From RGIG2945 sp045540355 (GTDB lineage Bacteria > Bacillota > Clostridia > Oscillospirales > Acutalibacteraceae): a stretch of DNA of 64,000 bases. Made by a program: the position numbers and the translations under genes. The notes beneath the pieces are model-generated. The model worked only from the letters and a program-made list of their open reading frames with translations. It was not told the DNA's origin and made no database searches. Each line of letters opens with the position of its first letter. The stretch's first letter is position 1. Shown one piece after another: positions 1 through 8,326 of this stretch. Location of the stretch: positions 1 through 64,000 of the forward strand of contig JAZQHB010000008.1 of NCBI GenBank assembly GCA_045540355.1, written 5' to 3'.

Positions 1-1588
1 CTTCATCTTCTATCATTTTTCCTGCATTTTCCATTGCAATCACCATACTACCCGAAGTATATCGTTTCGGAGGTGTTGTGGTTCCTTCCTTTATAGAAAA
101 AGGAACATTATTGAAATTATCGCCTTCTTTTAAGAGGCTCAATGGATTTTCTTCCGTTTCCGTGGTTTCGTCAAGGATAGCCATAAAACCAACGCTTTTA
201 ATAGTTTTTGCAGATGCAAAGAAGCGTTCTCCGAGAATATGGGCGAAAACCACTTCCGTTTTTTCGTAAACGCAAGGCGGGAAGAATATACATAAAAACC
301 TTTCAATAATATCATAAAAGATATTCAATTCAAGGTCTGATAATTCATTCACGCTGGCAGTATTACCCGTAGGAATAATCGCATAATGGTCTGAAATTTT
401 CGCATCATCGACATAAGGAGATTTTACGATATTATGATGCCAACCGTTTTGAGCAATAATTTTAATGAAATGGCTTTTATATCCGAACTTTGCAAGCCCA
501 TTCAAATTATCTCGCAAATCAGAGGCAATCGCAGTTGATAATACCCTTGCATCAGTTCTTGGATAGGTAATCATCTTTGCTTCGTAAAGTTTCTGTGCTA
601 CCGCAAGAGTATCATCGGGCGAAATCTTATACTTTTTGGAACAAAAGAACTGTAATTCCGCAAGATTAAATAAAAGGGACGCACCCTTTTTCTCTTCGGT
701 TGTTTTTACCTTATCAACAGTAAGTGTAGGTGTCTTCTGCATAGTATTAACAAGAAGGCTGGCATCGCTTTCCTTAATAAATCCCGTTTCGTTATATAAA
801 AGCGGGCTTTCAAACCACGCAGAAGTGCTTACAGCCTTCCAGTTAGCCGTAACGCCTGCTACATCAGCTACAACACGATAAAAGGGAGTAACAACGAAGT
901 TTTTGATTTCTCTTTCCCTTGACACAATCATACCTAAAACGCAACTCATTACACGCCCGGCTGATATGGAAGTCCAACTACTTGTACCTAATGTTTTATT
1001 GAAGTCAGCACCAAATTTACAGGTTAAGGCTCTTGAAAAATTGATACCGACAGCGTAATCTTCGATTGCACGCATATAGGCACTTTCTTTTTTTAATTGG
1101 TAAGCACTAATATCTTTTGCCTCACGGATCCCTCGCAGTATTTCCTTTTCCGTAGTGCTGTCAATCCATACTACTTTTTCTGTTATTCCACGCTTTACGC
1201 CTGCAATTTGGCGAATAAGCATTTGAATATAAAGACCTTCACGGGCACTATCACCTGCGTAATAAATGGCATCAATATCGTCCCGGTGGTATAACTTTTT
1301 TATGGTATAGAATTGTTTTTTTACATCTGCAATAACTTCATACTTATATTCCGCAGGAAGAAAAGGAAGACTATCAAGGGACCACTGTTTTAGGCTTTCG
1401 TCGTAAGCCTGCGGATATGACATCGTAACAAGATGTCCTCTCGCCCAAGTTATAATTACTTCCTTATTAAATACGGTAGAATACCCTTCAATATAACCGT
1501 CGTTCTTTTCTGTGGAATTAACCTGCAAATATTTGCGATAATCTTGTGCCACCGACGGTTTTTCTGTAATAATAATCATTTTTGACAT
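1..1588 (-). CDS. topB: Type IA DNA topoisomerase (TopB/topoisomerase III-like), partial
   Basis: The first 529 residues are present; the C-terminus lies beyond the window edge. The protein opens with a Toprim motif (IIITEKPSVA, residues about 5-14) and carries the type IA active-site tyrosine in MITYPRTDARVL near residue 345. It would relax or decatenate DNA during replication or transfer of the element. The start at 1588 follows AAAGGAG. The second Toprim acidic motif reads AGDSAREGLY, whereas the family usually has DxDREGE or, in many mobile-element TopB proteins, DAGREGE, so one acidic and one glutamate position differ. It is the last gene of a three-gene minus-strand operon; the preceding stop codon is two bases upstream. 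Confidence 0.92.
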   Translation of the reverse strand, partial: MSKMIIITEKPSVAQDYRKYLQVNSTEKNDGYIEGYSTVFNKEVIITWARGHLVTMSYPQAYDESLKQWSLDSLPFLPAEYKYEVIADVKKQFYTIKKLYHRDDIDAIYYAGDSAREGLYIQMLIRQIAGVKRGITEKVVWIDSTTEKEILRGIREAKDISAYQLKKESAYMRAIEDYAVGINFSRALTCKFGADFNKTLGTSSWTSISAGRVMSCVLGMIVSREREIKNFVVTPFYRVVADVAGVTANWKAVSTSAWFESPLLYNETGFIKESDASLLVNTMQKTPTLTVDKVKTTEEKKGASLLFNLAELQFFCSKKYKISPDDTLAVAQKLYEAKMITYPRTDARVLSTAIASDLRDNLNGLAKFGYKSHFIKIIAQNGWHHNIVKSPYVDDAKISDHYAIIPTGNTASVNELSDLELNIFYDIIERFLCIFFPPCVYEKTEVVFAHILGERFFASAKTIKSVGFMAILDETTETEENPLSLLKEGDNFNNVPFSIKEGTTTPPKRYTSGSMVIAMENAGKMIEDE

Positions 1589-1590
1589 CG

Positions 1591-1923
1591 TTAATTCTCC
1601 TTTCTCTCTTTATGTTTCCATAAAAGCCTACCACCGCATTTACTGCAATGCTCTGCTTGGGAATAGACGGGATTATAATTTTCATTTGTTGAACAGTGCG
1701 GGCAAATATAAAAATTCGTAAAAGAACGCTTTACAAATAGCGGTTCCTTGCCTGCGTATAACTCGTTCAATTTTTGAATATAATTCACGGTACCGACAGA
1801 ATGATATTCTTTCAATTCTTTTATGTATAAAATAGCTTGTATAATAGCTTCATTACTGGAAGAACTATCGGAATACATTTCTGCTATACTATATAATTTC
1901 TCTATTACGCTATCTTCTGACAT
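1591..1923 (-). CDS. Small protein with C-terminal zinc ribbon
   Basis: 110 residues. The N-terminal two thirds is helical and unrecognised. The C-terminus holds two CxxC pairs (CPHC and CSKC, residues about 74-97) spaced as in a zinc ribbon, followed by a basic tail. The gene lies between the 222-residue gene and the topoisomerase, and the topoisomerase ribosome site is embedded in its last codons, so the two are probably translationally coupled. A nucleic-acid-binding accessory role for the topoisomerase is plausible but only inferred. Confidence 0.75.
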   Translation of the reverse strand: MSEDSVIEKLYSIAEMYSDSSSSNEAIIQAILYIKELKEYHSVGTVNYIQKLNELYAGKEPLFVKRSFTNFYICPHCSTNENYNPVYSQAEHCSKCGGRLLWKHKERKEN

Positions 1924-1935
1924 AACAACATCTCC

Positions 1936-2604
1936 TTAAAATTGTGACTGGGGAAGCACCCGTATTTCCAAAAAATCACTGGCATCTTCGCAGGCATCAA
2001 AAAACTGCGAAATAAACTGCGGTGCATCGTCCGGCAAGAAAAATGTAGCAATCATATCTGTAATCGGTTTAAAGTCGTAATTATCATAATCGCAGATGTT
2101 ACTATCCTTTTTATGATGCAGGACATACCATATTACTACTTTTTCCTTATATCGCGGGATAATGCCGTTGATTTGGCGGTACCACGAATAGGAACAGTCA
2201 AGAGCATCTGCGAAAAACATAGAAGTTGAGTGGTTTCTGTCGTACAGGTTTTTTGAACGCTTCGCAGGAAGCATATCAAAAGATATATAGACAACTTCAT
2301 CAGAATAATCTACCGTAGCCGTTACGGGACGCTTTAAGACCGCAGGCGGTTCTTCATAAGTCGCAAAAAGATACCTTGCAAGCGAAGATTTCGTATCTAT
2401 ATAAAAACGATTTATGGCAGACAGTAAGCGATTGGATAAATTTACCGCTTTGGAACTATCCTTCAACTGTTCTACTTGGTTTATATAATCTTCTATTTGA
2501 GAAAGTTTTTTCCTACAAGCAGAAAAATCGGCTTTTGTTATAGGCTGTACGATTTTTACATCATTATCAGCTGATGCTATTTTTTCTTCTTCAAAAAAAA
2601 GCAT
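1936..2604 (-). CDS. Protein with RusA-like pattern in C-terminal half
   Basis: 222 residues, first gene of the minus-strand operon. The N-terminal 90 residues look helical. The C-terminal half contains DYDNYDFKPITDMI followed by LPDD, the spacing of aspartates and lysine typical of RusA-type Holliday junction resolvases (DN...K...D...DD). The order of elements is suggestive but the sequence is divergent, so a resolvase activity is only a hypothesis. It is expressed from the minus half of the divergent promoter pair at 2640-2691 and sits upstream of a topoisomerase, which fits a role in DNA processing. Confidence 0.7.
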   Translation of the reverse strand: MLFFEEEKIASADNDVKIVQPITKADFSACRKKLSQIEDYINQVEQLKDSSKAVNLSNRLLSAINRFYIDTKSSLARYLFATYEEPPAVLKRPVTATVDYSDEVVYISFDMLPAKRSKNLYDRNHSTSMFFADALDCSYSWYRQINGIIPRYKEKVVIWYVLHHKKDSNICDYDNYDFKPITDMIATFFLPDDAPQFISQFFDACEDASDFLEIRVLPQSQF

Positions 2605-2639
2605 ATAACCACTCCATTCTATAATATTTATTAAAGTAA

Positions 2640-2691
2640 ATTATACATTAACAAAATAGTTCTTGCAAATTTTTACCGCCTATGATATTAT
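2640..2691. promoter_or_regulatory. Divergent promoters sharing one palindromic -35 box
   Basis: TTGCAA at 2663-2668 is its own reverse complement. To the right, 17 bases separate it from TATTAT (2686-2691), which drives nrdD. To the left, 17 bases separate it from TATAAT read on the minus strand (2645-2640), which drives the topoisomerase operon. The same six bases therefore serve as -35 box for both promoters, so the two should be mutually exclusive at any moment. Confidence 0.8.
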
Positions 2692-2697
2692 AAGTTT

Positions 2698-2770
2698 ACT
2701 TTATAACAACAAAACTTTTTCAATGAAAAGGCAGTTTTTACAAAAAAATTTGTGAAAGCTGTCTTTTTTT
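2698..2770 (+). terminator. Attenuator-like hairpin in the nrdD leader
   Basis: From the predicted start near 2698, the leader folds into GGCAG/CTGTC plus an inner A/U-rich stem (2730-2763) followed by seven Ts. It ends 20 bases before the nrdD start. The position between promoter and ribosome site makes it an attenuator rather than an end-of-operon terminator. The sequence is unrelated to the nine-copy leader family but the plan is the same. Confidence 0.65.
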
Positions 2771-2790
2771 GCTTTTTAGGGGGTATCAAT

Positions 2791-4932
2791 ATGAAATATT
2801 ATGTGCGAAAAAAGGCTGGGAATTTAGAAAATTGGAACGCCGGGAAGATTATAAAGGCGATAGAAAAATCCGCAGAAAGAATTGCCACAGAATTTACAGA
2901 AGAAGAACTGGGGAAAATCGTAGGATTTGTTGAAAAGAGAGTATTTTCCCGTTCTGAAAATGTAATTGAAGTATCGCACTTACACTCTCTTGTGGAATTG
3001 GCATTACAGGAAGTACGCCCCGATGTAGCGGAAAGCTACCGTTCTTACCGTAACTGGATCAAGAGGGAAGCGGAAATGAACGCAAAAGTATGGCGTGATT
3101 GTCAATCTATTCAGTTTTTAGGAGAACAAAGTAACGGCGGTAAAGACAATGCAAATTCTGACCTTACACTTGTAAGTACAAAGAGAGTAAAGAAGCTGGA
3201 AACATTAGAAACCGCCCAGTATCTTGAATATTTCCTTAATCAGAACGAAAAAATTGCAGAAAGTATTGGATATATCTATATTCACGATAAATCAGCAAGG
3301 CAAGATACAATGAACTGCTGTTTATTCAATATTAAAAAAGTGCTGGAAGGCGGTTTTAATATGAGTAATATGTGGTACAACGAACCCAAGACATTAGACA
3401 CTGCTTTCGATGTGATTGGCGATTTGGTCCTTATGAGTGCTTCACAACAATATGGTGGTTTTACTATTCCCGAAGTAGACGACATATTAGAAAAATATGC
3501 AGAAAAAAGCTACCAGAAATACTTAAAAAAATACACTCAAAAATGCAATATGAACCTTGCAGATGCAGAACAATTAGCGTATGAAGATGTATGCGAAGAT
3601 ATGCGACAAGGTTTTCAAGGCTGGGAGTATAAATTTAATACCGTAGCAAGTAGCCGTGGCGACTATCCTTTTATTACTGCTACTTTCGGTCTTTCTAATA
3701 CCAAATGGGGCAAAGAACTTTGCAAAGCTATTTTAGAAGTACGAAAGAACGGACAAGGAAAGAAAGAAAATAAGAAACCCGTACTTTTCCCCAAGTTAGT
3801 ATTTCTTTATGATGAAGAATTACACGGCGAAGGTGGGGAAATGGAAGATGTCTTCAATGCAGGTATTGAATGTTCCGCAAAGACGATGTACCCGGACTGG
3901 TTATCACTGACCGGAGAAGGATATGTAGCAAGTATTTATAAGAAATACAAAAAAGCAATTTCTCCTATGGGTTGCAGGGCATTTTTATCGCCGTGGTATG
4001 AAAGAGGCGGTATGGAACCAGCTGACGAAAACGATACACCCGTATTTATTGGAAGATTTAATATCGGTGCCGTATCTCTTCATTTGCCGATGATTTATGC
4101 AAAATCATTAAGGGCAAACACCAACTTTTATGATGAATTAGACTACTATATGGAGATGATAAGAAAATTACATCTCCGAACCTATGACTACTTATCGCAG
4201 ATGCGTGCAAGTATGAACCCGTTAGGCTTTTGTGAAGGTGGATTTTATGGCGGTCACTTGCAATTATCCGATAAGATTGAACCAGTATTAAAATCCGCAA
4301 CTGCTTCCTTTGGCGTAACAGCGTTAAACGAATTGCAACAGCTATATAATGGAAAATCTATTACAGAAGACGGTGCTTTTGCGTTAGAAGTAATGCAGTA
4401 TATCAATGATAAGATTGCTGAATTTAAGAAAGAAGACGGCAGATTATACGCGGTATACGGCACTCCCGCAGAAAGCCTTTGTGGTAAGCAGATACAGCAG
4501 TTTAGACAAGAATTTGGCATCATTAAGGGTGTATCAGACCGTGAATATGTATCAAACAGCTTCCATTGTCAAGTCGCAGAAGACATTACGCCTATCGAAA
4601 AGCAGGATTTGGAAGGAAGATTTTGGAACTTATTTAACGGTGGCAAAATCCAGTATGTACGCTACCCTATCAATTACAATAAGAAAGCAATGATTGTATT
4701 AGTACGCAGGGCTATGGCGTTGGGCTTTTATGAAGGCTTAAATATGTCGCTGGCATATTGTGACGATTGCGGGCATCAAGAATTGGAAATGGACTTCTGC
4801 CCGAAATGCGGTAGTCGTAACCTAACTAAAATCGACAGAATGAACGGGTACCTATCATTTTCAAGGGTACACGGAGATACGAGATTAAATCCGGCAAAAA
4901 TGGCAGAAATTGCCGATAGAAAGTCTATGTAA
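2791..4932 (+). CDS. nrdD: Anaerobic ribonucleoside-triphosphate reductase (class III)
   Basis: 713 residues. It reduces ribonucleoside triphosphates to deoxy forms using a glycyl radical and works only without oxygen. An N-terminal ATP-cone (residues about 1-95) gives allosteric control. The C-terminus has the zinc ribbon CDDC...CPKC and the radical-site region RMNGYLSFSRVHGD. ATG at 2791 is chosen because AGGGGG lies at the right distance; an in-frame start at 2752 falls inside the leader terminator. nrdG follows after 12 bases. Carriage on the element would supply dNTPs for its own replication. The gene indicates an anaerobic host. Confidence 0.97.
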   Translation: MKYYVRKKAGNLENWNAGKIIKAIEKSAERIATEFTEEELGKIVGFVEKRVFSRSENVIEVSHLHSLVELALQEVRPDVAESYRSYRNWIKREAEMNAKVWRDCQSIQFLGEQSNGGKDNANSDLTLVSTKRVKKLETLETAQYLEYFLNQNEKIAESIGYIYIHDKSARQDTMNCCLFNIKKVLEGGFNMSNMWYNEPKTLDTAFDVIGDLVLMSASQQYGGFTIPEVDDILEKYAEKSYQKYLKKYTQKCNMNLADAEQLAYEDVCEDMRQGFQGWEYKFNTVASSRGDYPFITATFGLSNTKWGKELCKAILEVRKNGQGKKENKKPVLFPKLVFLYDEELHGEGGEMEDVFNAGIECSAKTMYPDWLSLTGEGYVASIYKKYKKAISPMGCRAFLSPWYERGGMEPADENDTPVFIGRFNIGAVSLHLPMIYAKSLRANTNFYDELDYYMEMIRKLHLRTYDYLSQMRASMNPLGFCEGGFYGGHLQLSDKIEPVLKSATASFGVTALNELQQLYNGKSITEDGAFALEVMQYINDKIAEFKKEDGRLYAVYGTPAESLCGKQIQQFRQEFGIIKGVSDREYVSNSFHCQVAEDITPIEKQDLEGRFWNLFNGGKIQYVRYPINYNKKAMIVLVRRAMALGFYEGLNMSLAYCDDCGHQELEMDFCPKCGSRNLTKIDRMNGYLSFSRVHGDTRLNPAKMAEIADRKSM

Positions 4933-4944
4933 GGAGGTACTATA

Positions 4945-5406
4945 ATGAGGTATCATAACATAACCAAAGACGATATGCGAAATGGCGACGGTTTGCGTGT
5001 AGTGTTGTGGGTTGCGGGCTGTGAACATCACTGCCCCGGTTGCCACAATCCCTGCACTTGGGATATAAATGACGGTTTAGAATTTTCCGAAGAAACAAAG
5101 GCTGAACTATTTAAGGAATTGGATAAACCGCATATAGACGGTATCACTCTTTCGGGGGGCGATCCATTGCACACAGCGAACCGTAAGGATATTTCGGAAT
5201 TGATTGATGAAATCAAAGAAAAATATCCCGAAAAAACCATTTGGCTTTACACCGGATATGAATATGAAGAAATAAGCACTCTTCCACTTCTGCAAAGAAT
5301 AGATGTAGTTGTAACGGGTAAGTTTATTGCTGATTTGAAGGACGAGAATTATGAATGGGCGGGAAGTACAAATCAGAAGGTAATCAGATTACGGGAGGAA
5401 GTATAG
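4945..5406 (+). CDS. nrdG: Anaerobic RNR-activating radical SAM enzyme
   Basis: 153 residues, the normal size. It generates the glycyl radical on NrdD using S-adenosylmethionine and a 4Fe-4S cluster bound by CEHHCPGC (residues about 27-34). The SGGDP motif of the radical SAM fold is at about residue 70. An AAGGAGG site precedes the start. It forms an operon with nrdD and the following small gene, which begins one base after its stop codon region. Confidence 0.96.
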   Translation: MRYHNITKDDMRNGDGLRVVLWVAGCEHHCPGCHNPCTWDINDGLEFSEETKAELFKELDKPHIDGITLSGGDPLHTANRKDISELIDEIKEKYPEKTIWLYTGYEYEEISTLPLLQRIDVVVTGKFIADLKDENYEWAGSTNQKVIRLREEV

Positions 5407-5407
5407 T

Positions 5408-5668
5408 ATGGTACAGATTGATGAAATTAAGTTTGAGAGTTTTTTAAGAGTGATTTATCCGAACTACGATGCGATGAAAAAAATCGCATTGCAGGAAGTT
5501 GAACAAGGCAAAGTTATTCAGAATGAAGCAGGCGAAATCCTGCATAAAGGAGAATATCTCATACTGGCGAAATATGTAGACCGTAAATACTTACAGAAAC
5601 GGTATGCAAAAAGCGATAACAGCTTTGCTTATAATGGACGCATTATAAGAGAGTTAATCGGTACATAA
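5408..5668 (+). CDS. Small unknown protein of the nrdDG operon
   Basis: 86 residues, soluble, rich in lysine, tyrosine and glutamate, with no recognised domain. It starts two bases after the nrdG stop with GGGAGG inside the nrdG end, so translational coupling is likely. A conserved-looking pocket NEAGEILHKGEYLILAKYV forms its middle. It is followed directly by the operon terminator at 5675. A role linked to nucleotide reduction is possible from position alone. Confidence 0.75.
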   Translation: MVQIDEIKFESFLRVIYPNYDAMKKIALQEVEQGKVIQNEAGEILHKGEYLILAKYVDRKYLQKRYAKSDNSFAYNGRIIRELIGT

Positions 5669-5674
5669 TAAATA

Positions 5675-5706
5675 GAGAGAGTGGCTAGTGCTACTCTCTT
5701 TTTTTT
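5675..5706 (+). terminator. Class I terminator ending the nrdDG operon
   Basis: AGAGAGTGGC-tagt-GCTACTCTCT followed by eight or more Ts. One of five near-identical terminators, each placed immediately upstream of a promoter-leader module. Confidence 0.9.
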
Positions 5707-5709
5707 TGC

Positions 5710-5821
5710 TTGCATTTCGGAATGAATTATATTATAATAACCTTGTAACATATTTTTGACAACAAAAAAGGCTAATAAGAGGAAGATACTCCTACGGGGT
5801 AACTTCCTTTTTTTGTTGTCA
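5710..5821 (+). promoter_or_regulatory. Promoter-leader module copy 1
   Basis: TTGCAT (5710-5715), 17 bases, TATAAT (5733-5738), then CCTTGTAAC near the start site. The leader contains GGCTAATAA and the hairpin 5781-5807 (GGAAG/CTTCC outside, ACTCC/GGGGT inside, loop TAC) with seven Ts. GACAACAAAA before and TTTTGTTGTC after can pair around it. It precedes the gene at 5894. Confidence 0.85.
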
Positions 5822-5824
5822 CAC

Positions 5825-5879
5825 CCGCCCAGTCCGGAGAAACCGGAGGCGGTTGCACCAAAGAAGAAAAGTTGGTGCA
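5825..5879 (+). promoter_or_regulatory. Double-hairpin leader element, copy A
   Basis: Two hairpins between the attenuator and the ribosome site: CCGCC/GGCGG enclosing TCCGG/CCGGA (loop AGAAA), then TGCACCAA/TTGGTGCA. A second copy at 12810-12863 has CCACC/GGTGG in the first stem, a compensatory change supporting real RNA structure. The second hairpin ends next to AGGAAGGAGG. Confidence 0.75.
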
Positions 5880-5893
5880 GGAAGGAGGCTCTT

Positions 5894-6367
5894 ATGAGCA
5901 ATATTTACAGAAACATTTTTTACGCGAAAGGCTTGACGAAAATATGGGACGGCAAAGATTTTAATGCCGTAATTCCGTCAAGACCGGAAGAATACGCCCA
6001 GTATGTATCATCATACGACAAAACAGGCATTTACGGTTGGAGATATGCTAACTGGGGTTGCGACGGCAGAGTTTACTGTGCTGACACAAAAGAAGATACT
6101 ACTATTTTTTTGCTTACAGCAAATGCGACACCGATGCTTGTAGCAAAAAAATTATCCGAAATGTTAGGGGACGAAGAACTCTCCCACGAATTTTCCGATC
6201 AGTCGAATGGAAATTACGAAATCTTCTTCTTCAAATGGAAAAGTGGGGAAATAGTGGAAGCAACTTTAAGTACGCAAGTTTACGACAAAGAAACAGATAA
6301 AGTCGAGTATAAAACTTGCGAAATCAAAGTTACTGACCGCTATAAACGCTATGAGGTAGTGGCGTAA
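5894..6367 (+). CDS. Api92-like (DUF1281-type) mobile-element protein
   Basis: 157 residues. The central YGWRYANWGCDG resembles the W-rich motif WyxWrxxnWGTKW of Api92-like phage and plasmid proteins with a ferredoxin-like fold. Biochemical function of that family is not established. The true start is 5894 behind GGAAGGAGG; upstream in-frame codons lie in the leader RNA. It is a single-gene unit between leader modules 1 and 2. The family assignment rests on one motif and is tentative. Confidence 0.75.
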   Translation: MSNIYRNIFYAKGLTKIWDGKDFNAVIPSRPEEYAQYVSSYDKTGIYGWRYANWGCDGRVYCADTKEDTTIFLLTANATPMLVAKKLSEMLGDEELSHEFSDQSNGNYEIFFFKWKSGEIVEATLSTQVYDKETDKVEYKTCEIKVTDRYKRYEVVA

Positions 6368-6380
6368 AATAAAAAAAAGA

Positions 6381-6411
6381 AGGGAGTGGCTAGTGCTACT
6401 CTCTTTTTTTT
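6381..6411 (+). terminator. Class I terminator
   Basis: GAGTGGC-tagt-GCTACTC stem with eight Ts, nearly identical to that at 5675; separates the Api92-like gene from promoter-leader module 2. Confidence 0.88.
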
Positions 6412-6413
6412 GC

Positions 6414-6525
6414 TTGCAAAGTATTCAATATTATTGTAATATATACTTGTAACTACAATTTGGCAACAAAATAAGACTAACAAGAGGAAGATACTCCTAC
6501 GGAGTAACTTCCTTTTTTTGCTGTC
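6414..6525 (+). promoter_or_regulatory. Promoter-leader module copy 2
   Basis: TTGCAA (6414-6419), 17 bases, TAATAT (6437-6442). The leader has GACTAACAA and hairpin 6486-6512 in which ACTCC pairs with GGAGT, a perfect version of the ACTCC/GGGGT pairing in other copies, followed by seven Ts. GGCAACAAA and TTTGCTGTC form most of the outer stem. It precedes the YqaJ-type exonuclease. Confidence 0.85.
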
Positions 6526-6566
6526 AAAAACAAACAACAAATATAAGAAGAAAGGAGGTACTTTAT

Positions 6567-7838
6567 ATGAGTAAAGTATCTAACAAGGCAACTGTCAACA
6601 CAAACTACCGTCCTATTCCTTTGGGGAAATATGTGGACGGAAGCCCCGAATGGTTAGGGTGTAGAAAACACGGTCCTCATTACGACGATCCGACGCACCC
6701 GGAGTACATTGAGTACACCGCAGGCGGTTCCGATGTGGGAGTAATTCTTGGAGTGTCGAAATTTAAGACAAACATTGAATTGTTCCACCAAAAGACCGGA
6801 TTGAAAACTGCGGTAGAAAAGCCGATGAACGAAGAGGCTTTAAGAGCAGGTCACGAATTGGAAGAATTTGTGGCAAATATGTTCGTCCGCAAAATGAAAG
6901 AGGACGAGGGCGTGAAGGATATTGAAATGTGGAATGATACCACAATGTACCAGCACCCTCACTACCCTTTTGCCCTCGGTAATTTTGACCGCAGGGTTAA
7001 AGTGAATGGTGTTGAAGGCTTGGTGGAATGTAAGACAACCAGTTCTTATGCCGACATCAAAAACTGGAAGTTAGGCATACCGCCGAAGTCCTATGAGTAC
7101 CAGTGTCGGTATTATATGGCGATTTCCAACACGCCTTTTGTATATCTCACTTGTAGTTGGGGCTTTACAAAGGCAGAAAACGCCATTATCCTTATCCGCA
7201 GGGATTTGGATATTGAACAGCAGATGATGTCTGCGGTAGCAGATTTCATTGAGTGCTGTTATATGGGTACCGAACCCGTACCTTGTGTTAAAAGCGAGAA
7301 GATGCTTGCTGAATATTACACAAGGCTTTACGGCGAACCTGCTGAAAACGCCCCTGCGGTGGAACTTCCCGACAGTTACGAAATTTATGAACTGATTGAG
7401 AAAGCAACAGAGTTGACCGCAAGGAAGGAAAAGGCAGAAAAGGCTTTGGAAACAATCGAAGCCGAGGAATATGCGTTGGTAAACGCTATCCTTTCCTATG
7501 CCGAAGCGGGAACGGAGTACGCTACATACCGTCTTGACGACGAAAAGTATGTGGCTATTTCATTGAAATACAAAGAAACCCGCACAGGTTTCGATGAAGA
7601 ACGGCTTAAAGCCGAACAGCCGGACCTTTATAAGCAGTGTCTTGTAGAGAAATTTGACAAAGCCTTGTATGACAATATTACAAAGGAAATTGTCAAAGAG
7701 AATAAGAAGGCACAGAAATCCGGTGGGGTAATCAAGGAAGTGCGTAATTACAAAATCGCACCGAAGAAGAAACTTGATGAACCCGTTTCCTTGAAGAAAA
7801 TTGAAATCAAGGAATGTGCGGTAGAAGAAGCCGTTTAA
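6567..7838 (+). CDS. YqaJ-type viral recombinase/exonuclease
   Basis: 423 residues. The N-terminal 230 residues carry the YqaJ/lambda-exonuclease fold: GGSDVGVILGVSKF, then the nuclease core GNFDRRV...GLVECKTTS (D and ExK metal ligands, residues about 140-165) and the YQCRYYMAI helix. Such enzymes chew one strand of double-stranded DNA so that an annealing protein can load. The C-terminal 190 residues are lysine- and glutamate-rich, with a coiled coil near residue 290. ATG at 6567 follows AAAGGAGG. The candidate annealing partner is at 17075 and shares the same leader type. Confidence 0.9.
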   Translation: MSKVSNKATVNTNYRPIPLGKYVDGSPEWLGCRKHGPHYDDPTHPEYIEYTAGGSDVGVILGVSKFKTNIELFHQKTGLKTAVEKPMNEEALRAGHELEEFVANMFVRKMKEDEGVKDIEMWNDTTMYQHPHYPFALGNFDRRVKVNGVEGLVECKTTSSYADIKNWKLGIPPKSYEYQCRYYMAISNTPFVYLTCSWGFTKAENAIILIRRDLDIEQQMMSAVADFIECCYMGTEPVPCVKSEKMLAEYYTRLYGEPAENAPAVELPDSYEIYELIEKATELTARKEKAEKALETIEAEEYALVNAILSYAEAGTEYATYRLDDEKYVAISLKYKETRTGFDEERLKAEQPDLYKQCLVEKFDKALYDNITKEIVKENKKAQKSGGVIKEVRNYKIAPKKKLDEPVSLKKIEIKECAVEEAV

Positions 7839-7844
7839 CAGTAT

Positions 7845-7875
7845 GGAGAGTGGCTTACGCTACTCTCCTATTTTT
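7845..7875 (+). terminator. Class II intercistronic hairpin
   Basis: GGAGAGTGGC-ttac-GCTACTCTCC followed by CTATTTTT. The U tract is broken by an A and the next gene has no promoter of its own, so partial termination or mRNA end protection is likely. Confidence 0.7.
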
Positions 7876-7895
7876 ATTTATGCGAGGTAAAAAAT

Positions 7896-8165
7896 ATGGC
7901 AATGAACGAAAAACAAATCAAAAGAAGAATGGACGAGGCTTGGGAAACTCATTATAAGCAGTATGATATGGAAGCTGAATGGTATGGGACGGACGATAAT
8001 CATATATGGGTATGCGATATTCCGTCTAAACAAATTACGGTAAAAATGGAATTGTGTGAAGAAACCAAAATGATTACCATTTCCGAAGCAATTATGGAAA
8101 AACAGAATGGTTACAATTATGTAAGAGAAACCGAATGGCAAATAAGAAGTCGTTACAGCTGGTAA
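7896..8165 (+). CDS. Small unknown protein
   Basis: 89 residues, charged and aromatic (many W, Y, M), no recognised domain or membrane segment. A GAGG site precedes the start at 7896. It follows the exonuclease across a class II hairpin, so it is probably expressed at a reduced level from the same transcript. Nothing in the sequence suggests a specific function. Confidence 0.65.
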   Translation: MAMNEKQIKRRMDEAWETHYKQYDMEAEWYGTDDNHIWVCDIPSKQITVKMELCEETKMITISEAIMEKQNGYNYVRETEWQIRSRYSW

Positions 8166-8177
8166 TACTTTTTGTAC

Positions 8178-8289
8178 TTGCAAAGTGTTCTATAATTTGC
8201 TACAATAACCTTGTAACATTTAACAACAACAAATCGGACTGACATTAGAGGAAGAAACTCCGTAGGGGTTTCTTCCTTTTTTGCTGTCA
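8178..8289 (+). promoter_or_regulatory. Promoter-leader module copy 3
   Basis: TTGCAA (8178-8183), 17 bases, TACAAT (8201-8206), CCTTGTAAC. The hairpin 8250-8276 has a 12-pair stem with loop GTA and six Ts; the motif is GACTGACA. AACAACAAA upstream can pair with TTTGCTGT downstream. A short GCGTC/GACGC hairpin (8294-8311) then abuts the ribosome site of the 8327 gene. Confidence 0.83.
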
Positions 8290-8326
8290 CGAAGCGTCAA
8301 AGACAAGACGCAGGAAGGAGAAAATT

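Noticed and set aside
5756..5893. N-terminal extension of the 5894 protein (and the similar ones before ssb at 12740 and recD2-like at 20194)
   Set aside because: These codons lie in the structured leader; the true starts have AGGAGG-type sites immediately downstream.
6567..7838. Cas4 nuclease
   Set aside because: YqaJ-type motifs fit better and the cysteine cluster of Cas4 is missing; no adaptation genes nearby.
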